64,000 nucleotides of DNA, taken from positions 17,115,666-17,179,665 of the forward strand of contig JABAKD010000021.1 of assembly GCA_012845835.1 (NCBI GenBank), read 5' to 3'. Positions within the stretch are counted from its first letter, which is position 1, and each line of letters starts with the position of its first letter. The translations under genes and the position numbers were made by a program. The DNA comes from Undaria pinnatifida. Lineage: Eukaryota > Sar > Phaeophyceae > Laminariales > Alariaceae. Below, one piece after another: positions 23,560 to 35,302 of the stretch. The notes under the pieces were generated by a model. The model searched no databases. It was given only the letters and a program-made list of their open reading frames with translations, and was not told where the DNA came from.

Positions 23560-24200
23560 GGTTTTTGTCTGTCTGTGCATATATGGCCTTTCCGGCGGCG
23601 ACTGTCGGTTGTGGTTGGCAATGAATGTGCTTTTTCTGTGTGGTACTGGCGACTGGACCGCAACGCCGTTTATTATGTGGACTTTTCACAAAAAAGGGGT
23701 CTAATAGTAGAAGCAGTGCTGCTTGTTACGTGCGGGCCTTGCAACAACAGTGCTGATAGTATGAATACCTGGTATATTTATAATCGAGGCTTTTACGACA
23801 ACCGCGGTCTCGACGCTTCAATTTCCATGTCTGCTGTTCGCAAGGACCACAGCAAGTAAGTAAGTGCTGGTTAGAATAAAGTATTTTCCATGGAGGCTTT
23901 TATTAGAACTGGGCTGCTATTTCTACAACCGTGCTGCTATTTGTTTTGTTTCTGTGAGGCCTTTACATCAACTGTGTGTGTGTTCTTACTTATGCTGCAT
24001 ACTTTACGTCGGCGTTTCCAGCAAGTAAGAGTGCTGAGCACTAACGACTTCTGCTAAAAAAAGAATTTTCTTTGAGGCTTTTACATTTGTGCTGTACTGT
24101 GCTGTGCTACTAGTATTATTGCTACTGCTGCTTCTTCTGTGCGGGTTCTACACACCCCACCGTGCTGCGAAATATTTGTTTGCGTCCATGACTCATCTCA
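23560..24200 (+). repeat. Rep-H copy 2
   Basis: Plus-strand partner of 4860-5700. TTCTGTGAGGCCTTTACATC, TGAGGCTTTTACAT and GCGGGTTCTACAC recur about every 60 or 120 bp, each followed by a CTGTGCTGC-like word. The GTACTGGCGACTGG block lies at about 23643. TACCTGGTA is at 23766-23774. Confidence 0.78.
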
Positions 24201-24373
24201 TTAATTTAGTGGCGTGCTTTTTGTGCGATAATTCGCCTGTGTCGGTTGTTACAACAACACTGAACGGCTTTCATCTAACGTAGCTGGTGTCTGGTGTCTG
24301 GTAGACAACACAAGGGTATTCGAAGCAACCGAGGGGTCCACGGATAGCTCCCCTTGCTATTAGAGAGTAGGGA

Positions 24374-24643
24374 ATGCACATGCTATGGCCGAGGGTGGCT
24401 AAGAAAAGTGGGAACGGGCACCGGGGGATCGTCGACGCGGCGGATCGCTTCGTGACGAGATGGCACAGGGGCGAGACGGAGAAGATCTGGCAACGCCTCA
24501 CCGCAGAGGACGCCGACAGCAGCAACCAAGGAAAACCGGGGGGTTCGGGGTGCACGGGGGGGGGGGGCGTACTGATTCAGCTGTACGTAGATGAATGCCG
24601 AAACGAAGTAGCCGATCATGTGGAAAGGTACCAGTTCGACTAA
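24374..24643 (+). CDS. Weak candidate coding segment, GC-rich
   Basis: An 89-codon plus-strand frame. Residues 7-53 use mostly G- or C-ending codons (about four in five) although the surrounding DNA is A/T-richer, and the peptide there is hydrophilic (ADRFVTRWHRGETEKIWQRL). The rest crosses a G9-type homopolymer and looks random. The minus strand is open over the same interval (24271-24555, 94 codons), which weakens the case. I do not recognise a family. It could be a fragment of an exon or simply a GC island. Confidence 0.15.
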   Translation: MHMLWPRVAKKSGNGHRGIVDAADRFVTRWHRGETEKIWQRLTAEDADSSNQGKPGGSGCTGGGGVLIQLYVDECRNEVADHVERYQFD

Positions 24644-25374
24644 TTACGTGGGGCGTGTTCTTCTATAGCCCTGAACCCTATACAGCGAGCGGAAGTTTCT
24701 GCTTTGTTTGTTTGTCTTCGTTGAGGGTTCAATGGGGGGAGCGCAAAAACGACAGTAATGACTTGATGTCGTCCTTTTCTTTTTTCTCTTCTTTGATTTC
24801 ATTTTGTTTGATGATCCCTTGTTTAACCGGCCTTATAGTGCGTTATTAGGCCTAATGCCGGTATATTCTTCGTGTTGTTTTGTCCGTACAACAACAGCGG
24901 TTTGTTGTCTTCTTCGTCTCGTGTTGTTTCGTCCGTGCAACAGGTATCTGTTCCTCTTCAGCACGACGTATGGTGTTTCTCTTGCAAGTGCAGCCTTTCA
25001 TTTCCTTTCCGATCTTCTTGCATCACAATCTCCAGAACACATACATGTCCTTTGTTTCCTTTTCTATTTTCTTGTTTTTCCCTTTTTTTATCTTTTTTAT
25101 TTCTTTTCTTTTTCCCTTTTTTTTTCTTTCGTTTTGGTCTGGCTTGTTTTGTTGCGGTTTAGTACCGGCTACACTACTAGCACTTCACTTTCTGTACGTT
25201 GATAACTGCGACTGTTTGGTTTACTCTAATTCACAGTGAGTCTGTGACCACATAATGATAATAACTTGTATCTCTCTAGGATGAAGAATCAGCACGCACT
25301 CTGGGTCTACTGACGTCGTTGGGTACAAAGAGCGCTTAGATGTGAGGACAACACACACTGGCTCCCAATGCTTT
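24644..25374. other. Unassigned sequence with a T-rich pyrimidine tract
   Basis: No gene seen. From about 24770 to 25140 one strand is strongly T/C-rich (runs of TTTTCTTTT), which opens frames full of Phe and Ser. GTGTTGTTTYGTCCGT occurs twice near 24870 and 24920. Confidence 0.5.
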
Positions 25375-25560
25375 GCGACGAGGTGTTTGCGCAAGTGCTG
25401 CTAGTTCTACTTCTGTGTATGGGCTTTACAACACCTGCGCCGCGAAAATTGTTCTTCTCCGTGAGGCCTTCACAACCAACTGTACTGTTATTATTTTGTC
25501 TTTATGAAAACTTCGCAAATAAATGTATTGCTAATTAATATTGATGACACTTCGTGTCTG
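25375..25560 (+). repeat. Rep-H-like fragment
   Basis: Carries ACTTCTGTGTATGGGCTTTACAAC and TCCGTGAGGCCTTCACAACC-type motifs about 60 bp apart, matching the Rep-H unit (the first motif is quoted in part: GTGTATGGGCTTTACAAC). Diverged. Confidence 0.5.
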
Positions 25561-25736
25561 CGCTTCAACTGCGTGTTGCTCAAAACCACGTTTTTTGTGA
25601 GGTTATTGCGAATCAAGCGTCTGGTGGTGCAGCTATACTATCGTGTAGACTGGCTTTCTCTGTCATATGGACGAGACAGGGTGCATCTACGCCTCCTAAG
25701 TTGCCTCCGTCGTATGACATGTGGTCACATTCTTCA

Positions 25737-25815
25737 ACCACCCCCCTTGCACCACCACCGCCGCCGCCGTTGCTGCTGCTGCTGCGGCTGCCGCTGCTAC
25801 CGCTGCTGCTGCTGA
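25737..25815. repeat. CCG/CTG trinucleotide tract
   Basis: Interrupted ACC, GCC and GCT/CTG triplets, 75-80 bp. Confidence 0.85.
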
Positions 25816-26611
25816 CTCAAAGTTGGTACTGTTGCCAAAAACCTATGTATATTTTGTATATTTTTTTTTCATTCAAGAGACGACGGTTCGCAGATAACTC
25901 GGTTGTCTTGGTATGTATGTCGTTCACTGTTATTGCTCAAGAAACGCAATAGTTTTGCCTCTGGTATTGTAGAATCAATCACAGTATTACGCTATTTTAG
26001 TGCTTATAGTATTGACCCAAGATACCGCAGATCGATACTCGCCTGCCTCATCCCGAAGTGTTCTCAGTGTGGACACCTTCTTGGGAAGCACTCGCCGAGG
26101 CAACGCAACACCACCCGTTTCATTGCAGAAATAGACGCAATGTGCGGAGGTTTCCATCTTTCTGTGGGTTTTTTTTCGTTGCCTGTTCCAACGTCATTAT
26201 TGTGGCTTTTTCCTTGAAATTATAAGGTACACAATAATAGCAGGTATATGTGGGTTGTGCGCTGTGTTATACGTTCCGAGGTGTGTTGGTAAGGTCTGTC
26301 GCTTACCCCAACTCGCAACGAAATCTCTAGCGCGAATTGCCGAGGTCCCGTCCGCTCGTCTCGTTGGTCCACCATTTTGCGGTCCACGCGTTGAACAACC
26401 ATTCATTCGGTATTTTCTTGTGAGAGATGGAAATGTGTGGACATCGTCTCGGATAGGCGCAGCCAGCATTGAAATTGGTGGTGGCAGATATTTCCACATT
26501 CTGTGGATTGTTGTGTTTGTTTTTTTGTCCAAAAAAATGTTTGTTTAGACTAGCTTACAGGGCTTGAAAAATGGAGTGGAATGTGTGCCTATTTCCACCA
26601 TCATCTGCAAT
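25816..26611. other. Unassigned sequence, one possible Rep-D unit
   Basis: No gene recognised. Around 26310-26400 the words CTCGCAACGAAATCTCTAG and GAGGTCCCGTCCGCTCGTC resemble one diverged Rep-D repeat unit. Confidence 0.45.
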
Positions 26612-27170
26612 ATAGTAAGCTGATCTGACCGGGTTCCGCCCGCTGCCTTCGTTGTTGCCTCTATTTCCCCCCGCCTCGCAGTAGTAAGAACTTCAATCGA
26701 CGGGGTCCTTTCCAATCGTCGTTCAGATGTTCTGTCGCATCCTTTGTGCCATCTCGCAGTATATGGCTTGAATTGGTGAGGTCCCGTCCACTCTTTAGTC
26801 TGTTCAGCCGTTTGCGCACCATCTCGTAGTATATCTGAGGAGCTTCGTCCACTCGTTTTGTTGTTGTGCTGTGCTATGCGCCCCGCGAGATAGATAGGGT
26901 CGGGGTCAAGTTTGGATAATTATTTTCAAGTATTCGGAACCTATATCCCTTAACCTCAACCCCGACTGACTCTGTAACCTTGAGAAGGTAGCGCTTGGCG
27001 TTCGACCTGATGAGGCATCATGATCACCAGGCATCATGACGGGCGGCCGATGAAGCACAATGAAGCACGGCGAAGCAAGGTTCGGCATGACGATGAGGTG
27101 GTCCACGCTGCGGTGGGTACGACAAAATATGCCTCGTAGAAGGATCTGGTTATTATTATGATAGTGCCCG
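26612..27170 (+). repeat. Rep-D copy 2
   Basis: Plus-strand partner of 3480-4067. Unit starts fall at about 26631, 26702, 26778 and 26839, a spacing of 71, 76 and 61 bp. The distal coding-like part (27040-27150) preserves the peptide core KVRHDDEVVHAAVG and then meets an in-frame TAG, so this copy is broken as a gene. Confidence 0.87.
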
Positions 27171-27282
27171 AGGTGTATAATAGTGTATGGCATGCACAGT
27201 GCCAACACACGTTGTTTTCATGGGTAGGATGACGATCACAACATCCCCGGGATAATCAAGGCTGCGGTATTATGAAACATGA

Positions 27283-27320
27283 AAATAAACTCCAACTGTG
27301 AAATCGAAGATTTTGTCGAT
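27283..27320 (-). repeat. Rep-A fragment (copy 8, 38 bp)
   Basis: Only the invariant terminus remains: AATAAACTCCAACTGTGAAA followed by TCGAAGATTTTGTCGATG. This is what extreme truncation of Rep-A would leave. Confidence 0.8.
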
Positions 27321-27428
27321 GCGGTATTGTAGTATCATACTGATATACTGTAGTATCACACTGTAGTGTCATACGCTACTGTATTTTATCATGCCAACAT
27401 TTTCACTACCGGGTTTGACTTATAGTAT

Positions 27429-27599
27429 AATCATATCATATTATCGTATCATGTCATATCATATCATATCATATCATATCATATCATATCATATCATATC
27501 ATATTATATCATATATCGTATCATATTATATCATATTATACCATATCGTATCATATCATATCATATCATATCATGTCATATCATATCATATCATATCAT
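27429..27599. repeat. ATATC pentamer array
   Basis: About 170 bp of (ATATC)n, well preserved, directly left of Rep-A copy 9. Confidence 0.95.
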
Positions 27600-27611
27600 T
27601 TTTTGTATGAT

Positions 27612-28158
27612 ATAGGTGATAGTTTCCACGCACATATTGAGTTGCCCCACACGCCCCCCCCCCCGCCCCAACCCCCCCCCCCCCCCCCCCGATAATAAAC
27701 TGGTGCCAAAACCGTCAGATTTATCCCCTCGGAAGGATTTATAGCCTACATGCACAAATTCCCCCCCCTTCCCCCCCCCCCCACCCCCCTTCAAACCCGC
27801 TCGCCTTTGATCAAAACCAGGCCCCCACGTCCTTCAAAACTCCGCCCCCCCCCCCTCACCGGTTACTCGGCTTACAAGATTCACTTGATTAAAGGATAAA
27901 TTTCCCTACACAGCTGTCAGATTTTGTCCCCCTCAGAAACGGGTTTTATAGTTTCCGCGCGCAGACTGACTAAAATCACCCTGTTGACCCTGATAGCTAC
28001 ACTGTTGTTGTAAAGGGAGCCGCCGACCTATATCCTTAATGAGGACACACAACTCGTAACGCGCGCGATCGGAGTATCACGCACAGTACAGCTTGCAAAG
28101 AAAGATGAGTTTCGACGAAATCTTCGATCTCACAGCTGGAGTATATTTTCATTTTTTA
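27612..28158 (+). repeat. Rep-A copy 9, inserted in an ATATC array
   Basis: Full core with two modules and terminus at the right (CTCACAGCTGGAGTATATTT). ATATC/ATCAT repeats lie on both sides, and TATGATAT occurs at both junctions, consistent with insertion into the array with an ~8-bp duplication (low-complexity flanks make this uncertain). It retains the ~80 bp missing from copies 6, 13 and 20. Confidence 0.92.
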
Positions 28159-28159
28159 T

Positions 28160-28510
28160 AATATATATGATATTATATCATATCTTATCATCATATAATA
28201 TCACATCGAACATTATATCTTATCATATCATACCATATCATGCCATGTCATATCATATCGTATCATATCATATCACATCATGTGATACTATCACGCTATA
28301 AGACTATAATAGTACTATATCATACTATATCATACTATCATAGTATCGTAATATCATACGAAATACTACTCATTATCATACGGTCATACTATCATACTAC
28401 CTACATACACTATCATACTATCTTTTACTATAATTCTTATCATTCTATCATACTATCACACTACCTACTATCATATACTAGCATACTATCACACTATCAT
28501 GCTACCTCAC
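28160..28510. repeat. Degenerate ATCAT/ACTATCAT tract
   Basis: Continuation of the ATATC array on the right side of Rep-A copy 9, grading into ACTATCATACT words. Confidence 0.8.
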
Positions 28511-29149
28511 TATCATACTAACAGACTTTTTTCTTTTTTAATCAAACTCGCAACAGTGACTCGGTACCCTCACGGACGAAAATACGCTACAGTACACATA
28601 ACGCGGTTTTTTTTTCAAATATTTTGGCGCAGCGTGGATTTTACAATTCTATTGCGGATTGATATTATTGTCAAATTGAAAACATTTGTATCAGTATCAG
28701 GAGGACAATCTCATATCCGCAGGGACCGGGTAGGTTATTACCCGCTCACTGCTCACTGATGTGTTAGAAACGAGTGAACTCGAGCCACTGAAAAAAAGGC
28801 CTTATCGTTAGGAACACAACATAATACAACACAATATTTATGGTATTGTAGCCTGACTCGGATAACGGTATTATCATACTCGTTCGTGCCTTTCCTATAT
28901 CGACTACTGCCAGCAGGTATGAGGTATGGATATTATTCATACACTACTGAGCCTCTAACGCGCTAAATTTGTCGATACAGTGCAAGTAGTGGACGAGCAC
29001 AAAGTCAAATATTAACACAGCACACCCAAGAGCTCCGTTATCTCCGAGCTGCGACTGGAGTCAACGTTGAACACTTGTTGAGAATACAGTACGTCTACGC
29101 TGGTATGATAACAGACATCAGCTATCTGTTGTTTTGGCGTGTGTGTGTG
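28511..29149. other. Unassigned sequence
   Basis: No gene, RNA or repeat recognised. Confidence 0.45.
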
Positions 29150-30610
29150 CACGTACGTACGTATACGTACGCGTGCATGCGTGCAAGTTTAACGCGAGAA
29201 CTTTCAAACGCAAGTTGAAGTCAATCTGCTTCTTCTGAAAAATACACACAAATACATCAAGTTAAAGCGCCCTCTAGCACAGACGAAGTGCATTTGTCCG
29301 GTTGTTGGTCTGTGATATGTCTGGTGATCCTTACAGCATGGTTGTTGGTGAATGTTTTGCGAAATCGTGACCGCAACGCAACGGTTACCACCTACCAGGA
29401 ATGAGATGGGCCATGACGGCCATGACGAGTAGTCGCGTGTATACAAGAAGTTGAAGTTGAGTGAACATATATAAAGTAGACCATAAGAAAGCAACTACAA
29501 ACTCTTAACAAAACCAGCCATAAATCGAACCAAACGCAACTTGAAGTGAACGTAGCGGCCTGTCAATTGATTTTGGCATACCGCATGTGTTGCAGTAGAG
29601 TTTTAGAGCACACGCATATCATGGCATGCGGCCGTCCGGTCGGTTGTTCCACGGTAGCGACACGCACATTCGGGCCATAGCCGTTAGGGGTTGGCCAATA
29701 AAAAACAAAGCAGGAGTGAAATCATAACGTAAATCCAACGCACGGCCAGCACCAGCATTAATATATGTCATGGGCGGGCAATGACGCTAAGATGGAGTAT
29801 TTACAACTACCTTGACAGTTGGTGTGTACAGAAGAAGTAGTAGTACTAGTGTAGAACTAAAGCCAAGCATAATACTAAATTATGACAACAAAAATACGGT
29901 TGAGAGGACGGTTAAGCTCAAGCACGTAGCACGTACGTACGTAAACAGGGGTCGGTCGTGGCTGTCTCGATTTAACATCATAGTCTAGTCTAGTGTAATG
30001 TAGACTATGACCGGCCATATTGTTGTCATTATGCCCGGATCATGGATCATGGATCATGGATCATGGATCATGGGATGTGCAGCCGTTAAAATTAGTGTTG
30101 GTCAACTTGACGGTGGAGTGCGAGCGGTGTTTCCATCTCCGATCCGAGTAGGATGGCAAACTACTGCACTGATGACCGCTTTTCACCCGGGTACATAGCA
30201 CACATAGCAATCAACGAATCGTAACCATTCAAACGAAGGAACCAAGGGGTAGGGGTGGTCGGGGCTGAGGGGTCCAACCAGCAGGAATGGGAAGAAGATC
30301 CAAAGGACTTTACTGTTGGTCTAAGTTGACGAGGAGACACAACTCGCATCACATCACGCATCACGAATCGCACGACATAAAATGACGTTACACGTATCAC
30401 GTCGCATCATGCCGTCGCAATTATTATAGCAGCGATAGCAGCTACACGGTGTAGCCGCACTGGGGTATTCCGATCGGTATCATGTGTGTGGTAACATATA
30501 TTGACCATGGCAACAGCTCATTCGCGACTAAAGGCAGCCAAATGAACTCGATCAAATGAATGATTTCTACTTTATTTCGCACAAACCATAGATATATAGT
30601 CTAGGTACAA
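29150..30610 (-). repeat. Rep-C copy 2 (dispersed repeat, ~1.46 kb)
   Basis: Reverse-strand partner of 1790-3125. Highest similarity is at about 29215-29660. It is longer than copy 1 because of local insertions, including a GGATCATG repeat at 30040-30074. Open frames are short and not shared in frame with copy 1. Confidence 0.85.
30040..30074. repeat. GATCATGG octamer repeat
   Basis: About four perfect units of GATCATGG inside Rep-C copy 2, absent from copy 1. Confidence 0.93.
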
Positions 30611-31380
30611 TGCTCGATAAGGTGGTCATCGTTGCCGCTTGACAAACAATGTACAGCACAAAGCGAAACCGCGATCAAGCATAAACAACTGCCCAAAAAC
30701 AGCAAAGCATATGGACATGTACTTCAAAGTATCAAGGAGGCCGTCAGAAATAAGCACAAGTCCCTGCCTGCTTTAAGTACCCAAATTTGCTTAAGAATGG
30801 ACCTATCTATGTGCTACGCTTACTGCGGGGCATTGGCCTTACTCCTACTCCATGTACTATATATATGACACTATCAAGCCTAGGAAAAAGTTCTAATCAT
30901 ACGCCCCATCAGAGCTTCACCCCCGCCGGCATATTCGTAGGCATCAAAGCTGCAACACCCCTGCTGCTAGCCATACTGTCCTTTCTTTGCACGATTGCTA
31001 CGACGAGGGCAAACGATGGACAGCGTGGTTGTAAGGGTGGAAGTTCCATGATTAGGGAAATGGTGGTATTAGTAGCAACCAAATAGTACTGGTGAAATAA
31101 GATTCCTCTTGCGTAATTTTCCTGGGTGATCTCGACATTGATTGTAGCTGTCCATGACGAATAATGACAGCCTGGATGGGCGCGGTGATATGTAGTGTTA
31201 TAAAAGTGTTCGCATTTTTTTCACGAAATTGTTTGCGCATTGACATTGTCGCGGGGCAAGATATTATATTAACTGTACTTCGAAGTATAAGTTGAACTGT
31301 TGAGAACAAACAGTATTTGTATACCAGGTACCATTAAGAATCACTAAATTGCCGCTCGCCTCCGTCAGGCTCACGGTTGA
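30611..31380. other. Unassigned sequence with two overlapping open frames
   Basis: Plus-strand frames at 30632-30868 (78 codons, rich in Lys and Gln, then a short hydrophobic end) and 30787-31086 (99 codons, one hydrophobic stretch) overlap in different frames. Neither matches anything I know. TACCAGGTA lies at 31322 and TACTTCGAAGTA at 31276. Confidence 0.4.
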
Positions 31381-32487
31381 TTTTCTGCGTGAAGCCGAGG
31401 ACCTTCGCCCGTACTACAAATTCATGGAGGACATACATGCACACATGCAGAAAAATCGCTTTTGACAGCGGCACATACATCATCATTTCTAAGTTATTCA
31501 TATATCGATGCTTACTTGCTGTATTGTCGCCTTGTTTGGCATCAAGAAGTGCTGCTGTACTAAAGGCAGCGTGCAGCGGAAATATGATCGATATTCGCCA
31601 AAACTAACCGTGGTCACAAAAAAGAACAGCACTATCGTACTACCCATCAACTGCTGCCAGTAATATTTTTCCGCGCTGTTGAATACATTATTTACCTGGG
31701 ACAGAGATAAGAAATGCATACATACATGTCATTTTACAAGTACTGTTACATGGACCGTGGACGTCATCGCCGTCATTTCCTAAGTTTGGAACTTGGTTAG
31801 CGTCATGAATATACATGTTTAAAGTGCAGCATTTGTTGTACGTGCTCGAGTTTCGCGTGAGGAGAGGTAAATGATGTGCTGAGAGTACAGTTCCATACGT
31901 AATTCGTACACCATGAATGAATACGAAGATTTTCGCTTTGCCGCCCGAGATACCAAGTAATATCACCGACGTTGCTTAAGCACACATAATAATGTATCGT
32001 TTAGCTATTATCTGCCCCAACTACGCCTAGAAGACCCCCCGTGCGTATCAAGCTCCAAGAAACATCGTGAAAAAACAGGAGTGTCATCATGTTGCGTGGG
32101 TGCGTGTTGTAAACTCCTTCCGTGGCTCTAAGGATGCCCTCCCTTCCCCGACACCCGATACTGCCATTGTCACTTCTTCTCGATACGTTATGTTTTTCAC
32201 GTCTAAAGGCGATACACATGAATTCAGAAACAGAAGCCTCTTATATTGCGTGCCTTTCTAGTGGTACACAGTAGCTCATTTCGGAGCCTACTTACGGCTT
32301 ACGTTCAACTTGCTCCAGATGCGTGTTGCTTTTCTCGTGCCATACGCTCGCCTGCCGTGGACTCCTCTTATCATTGGCCGTATCTGTATCCCCCAGCCGT
32401 ACATGTATTTGAGTCTGTCCCGCACAGCCCCTGCTACGTTTTTGATTTGAGGTGATGGCCAACTAAACGGCTAAACCACTCATTCAT
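31381..32487. other. Unassigned sequence, no supported gene
   Basis: No gene, RNA or repeat recognised. Confidence 0.45.
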
Positions 32488-32553
32488 CCCATTCATGTCC
32501 CATCCATATCTCATTTATACCCCATTCATGTCCCATCCATATCGCGTTTATGC
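32488..32553. repeat. 33-bp tandem duplication
   Basis: CCCATTCATGTCCCATCCAT begins both units (32488 and 32521); later bases differ slightly. Confidence 0.92.
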
Positions 32554-33431
32554 AGAGGTTTTAAAACCTAGTCACCCGCGTATCATTGGCAGAGAGAGTG
32601 TGCTATTCCGATTTCCGCACTTCTTGTTGACATCCGACAGCCTCCGACCATGGTCCCATGCATGACATCCTCGCACTTTAGAAGTGGTGCATGTAGGAAC
32701 AGAGAGGGTAATATCAATACCAATGCATGGGAGATTGGGGTGTGTGAACGCACCTGTCTGTGCCAGGTAGCAAGGGGTGTCATGTCAGGAGGAAGGGGGG
32801 TGATATCACGTGAGTTACGCAACCCAGTCAGTCAGCACGGTGTGTGATGGCTACGGGCGGAGGGGAGATAACGTGGGAGCTACTCTGTTTTCGTATGATC
32901 AATGCAGTTTTCTATTTGGATACAATTTAGGTGACAGTGTGGTCTACGTGTGAAACCGGGAATATAGTTGTCGAGCGCTGCTATGGAAGACTCAGGTGTA
33001 GGTGCCGTGGCTTGTGCATCGAAAGCTGCTGTCGACCCGCAGTCGAAGTTTGTAGGAATGCTCAGTGCCCATGGTTTGACCGACAACGATCATACGTGAC
33101 AAAACGTACACCCCTCCCTCTCTTCTTCGCCCTCCACCGTCTCCTCTCCGCCGCCGCGCTTAATCCCTCCGGCTCCCTTTCCCCCTTTTCACCAGTACCA
33201 TTGCCTCTTGCTGTCTGGGCAACAGGCGCAATGCCGCGATATGTAAATGCGGTTGATACACTTCTCAATGGTGAATTGAGGCGACGCGGAGGCTCGTGCT
33301 GTCGGAGGACTCAGACGTGATATGTTCCATGGCACCAGCTACAGTGTCCCGTCAAGTTCCACTGTACTCACCCGAGAGCCGCCCTGCTCCCCACGTTACT
33401 ACCGGCACGAATGCTGTCCCGATGCCCTGTC
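32554..33431. other. Unassigned sequence, C/T-rich in part
   Basis: No gene supported. From about 33108 to 33200 the plus strand is pyrimidine-rich. Frames on both strands are open because stop codons are rare in this composition. Confidence 0.45.
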
Positions 33432-33719
33432 GCTGTACGAAGTCGCCAAAACACCACCGTTTTGGCTCGCAATTGTTTCGTCTGTATCTCTTCCACCCCC
33501 GCGACCATTGTCTCCCGGGGCCGACTCCGAAGAGGCCCGAAGAGCAACACGCCTACCTGCCTCAATTCCGCTGTACGAAGTCGCCAAAACAACACCGTTT
33601 TGGCTCGCAATTGTTTCGTCCGTATCTCTTCCACCCCCGCGACCATTGTCTCCCGGGGCCGACTCCGAAGAGGCCCGAAGAGCAACACGCCTACCTGCCT
33701 CAATTCCGCTGTCGTTTCC
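33432..33719. repeat. 138-bp tandem duplication (2.1 copies)
   Basis: Units start at 33432 and 33570 with GCTGTACGAAGTCGCCAAAA and differ at only a few bases; a short third start lies at 33708. The period is 46 codons, so frames on both strands stay open across the duplication (for example 33322-33723 plus and 33399-33764 minus). No frame resembles a known protein. Confidence 0.95.
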
Positions 33720-34229
33720 GTGAAGCATACCAATCCTCTGAGGGGGTGACAATGTCGAATGCATATGCGTATAATGGCCATTTCGACATCAGGAATAGCA
33801 AGTAAGTATACACGCCCCCGGTGGGGAATGGTGGAGGGAAATTCCGGATTACTTATTGTAGACACAATGAAAAGAGAAGTGTGACACGCGCGCAGCATTC
33901 CGCCGCATGGTGATGATATAGACCTAACGATCACACTCACCCGTCGCCGTTTCTGTGTCTATACACATGAATCCCAGCGATGGGATCCTTGAAAGGCAAT
34001 GGTGCCAATAGTATGGGCGATCTTGCTTTTTTTTTGCTTTACTAAAGGAAACAGACAGCATCAGCACGAGCGTCACCACGCTCCGCGCATGCGGTGCAGC
34101 TCCTTACATTGTGACTCGGACATGTCCTCTCACCGACCAACCAGGCCTGCTTTGCGTTGATAGCAGCGTAGCCGTCCTTTGTGTTAGTTGTTTATATCCT
34201 GATCCAAAGTGTTCTCGACGGGGTCATCG
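33720..34229. other. Unassigned sequence
   Basis: No gene, RNA or repeat recognised. Confidence 0.45.
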
Positions 34230-34233
34230 TTTT

Positions 34234-34504
34234 GACCAAGGCTACGGTAGGCGGGGTACCCCCGTTTTCACACTTGTGTGTTTGAGCCAGTCGCACGATT
34301 GACTCTGTACCTCACGGATGAAAATGGTTTAGGCACTTGTTTTGGAGCAGCTTAGATTACCTTTGCATTCCGGATGGATTTCGTCAATATAAAACATGAA
34401 GAAAACTTGAGATCGCAAAGAAACAAAGGGGTCACTCGCGCGAGTGACCCCTAGCCACTGAAACTTGAGGCCCAAAAAAGAACCCCCCTACCGTAGCCTG
34501 GGTA
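34234..34504 (-). mobile_element. Rep-M MITE copy 2 (271 bp, TSD TTTT)
   Basis: Inverted relative to the other copies. Left end GACCAAGGCTACGGTAGGCG; right end the complement of CCCAGGCTACGGTAGGGGG with its last base changed. TTTT lies immediately outside both ends (34230-34233, 34505-34508). Most diverged of the four copies. Confidence 0.92.
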
Positions 34505-34617
34505 TTTTGTCTGAATGGCCCAGCGCTCTGTCCACCGATTGAAAGGTGGCGAGTGTGCGGTGGCACTCGTCAAACGAATGTGCTGCCGATTGAGCGAAAT
34601 TGTACCACTAGTCTAAT

Positions 34618-34980
34618 GTGTATCAACGTCGGTCATCGTCAAAAGAAGAAGTACATTACGATATTACAGATCTTTCATCCATGATAGGTACGTGCAAGCT
34701 GCCTTCTTGCCTACGGGCACAAGCGTGGGCGTGGAAAAGGATAACCGCAGTGGGAGGTATCCGAGATCCTGCGCTCGTTCGATCAAAAGTAGTATCATAT
34801 TTGCTACCAAGGTACCCGACAGCATACACCCTACTCAAGACACCCTTGAAGGTGCTCCTTTTTGCCAACGTGCTTGTAGGGAAAATTTCTGGATGGTGGG
34901 AAAACGCTAACTTTGTTTCTATCGTACCAGGCCCAAGGCTATATGAGGGCTTAGTGGAGATGGTGCAGCAACAGCGTTAG
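34618..34980 (+). CDS. Weak candidate ORF, 120 codons
   Basis: A 120-codon frame from ATG to TAG just downstream of Rep-M copy 2. The predicted peptide is basic near the start, with Trp-containing segments (AQAWAWKRI, KISGWWENANF) and a moderately hydrophobic middle. No known motif, no signal peptide, no transmembrane helix that I would trust. Random ORFs of this size are expected in 64 kb. It is listed because codon composition is even and no overlapping repeat explains it. Could be an exon with unseen partners, or chance. Confidence 0.2.
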   Translation: MYQRRSSSKEEVHYDITDLSSMIGTCKLPSCLRAQAWAWKRITAVGGIRDPALVRSKVVSYLLPRYPTAYTLLKTPLKVLLFANVLVGKISGWWENANFVSIVPGPRLYEGLVEMVQQQR

Positions 34981-35302
34981 AAAAAAAGGGCGTTTTACAT
35001 TCAAATACATGCGTAAACGCGCGCTACGTCATGCACACCACTTGGAATGCGTACGTTTAAGTAGTTATTTCGAGTAGAGCGATAGACAGCGTGCGTTGAT
35101 TGTAGAGCTCCGGAATGTGTGCGACCCAGTACAGGAAAAAACTCGAAGCAAAGGGGTATGCGATGCAACACAGTGTAACAGAGGAGTTCGTTGAGTTTAC
35201 GATTTCCCGTGTAGTATTTGTATATAGCGAGTTTAACCACGGTAGGGATACAGCAGATTCTAAGACTTTGCCGACCTCCTGACATGACGATCTAGCTCAA
35301 TG
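34981..35302. other. Unassigned sequence
   Basis: No gene, RNA or repeat recognised. Confidence 0.45.

Noticed and set aside
24770-25210. Phe/Ser-rich frames considered as membrane proteins
   Set aside because: The strand is a T/C-rich tract, so hydrophobic codons are a composition effect; three frames are open together.
33296-33940. Overlapping frames of 112-190 codons on both strands
   Set aside because: They exist because the 138-bp duplication lacks stops in several frames; none resembles a protein.
34510-34580. Two adjacent stems (CCACC/GGTGG and CGAGTG/CACTCG) resembling part of a tRNA-Ser
   Set aside because: The anticodon loop would have eight bases, and no T-arm or acceptor stem is present.
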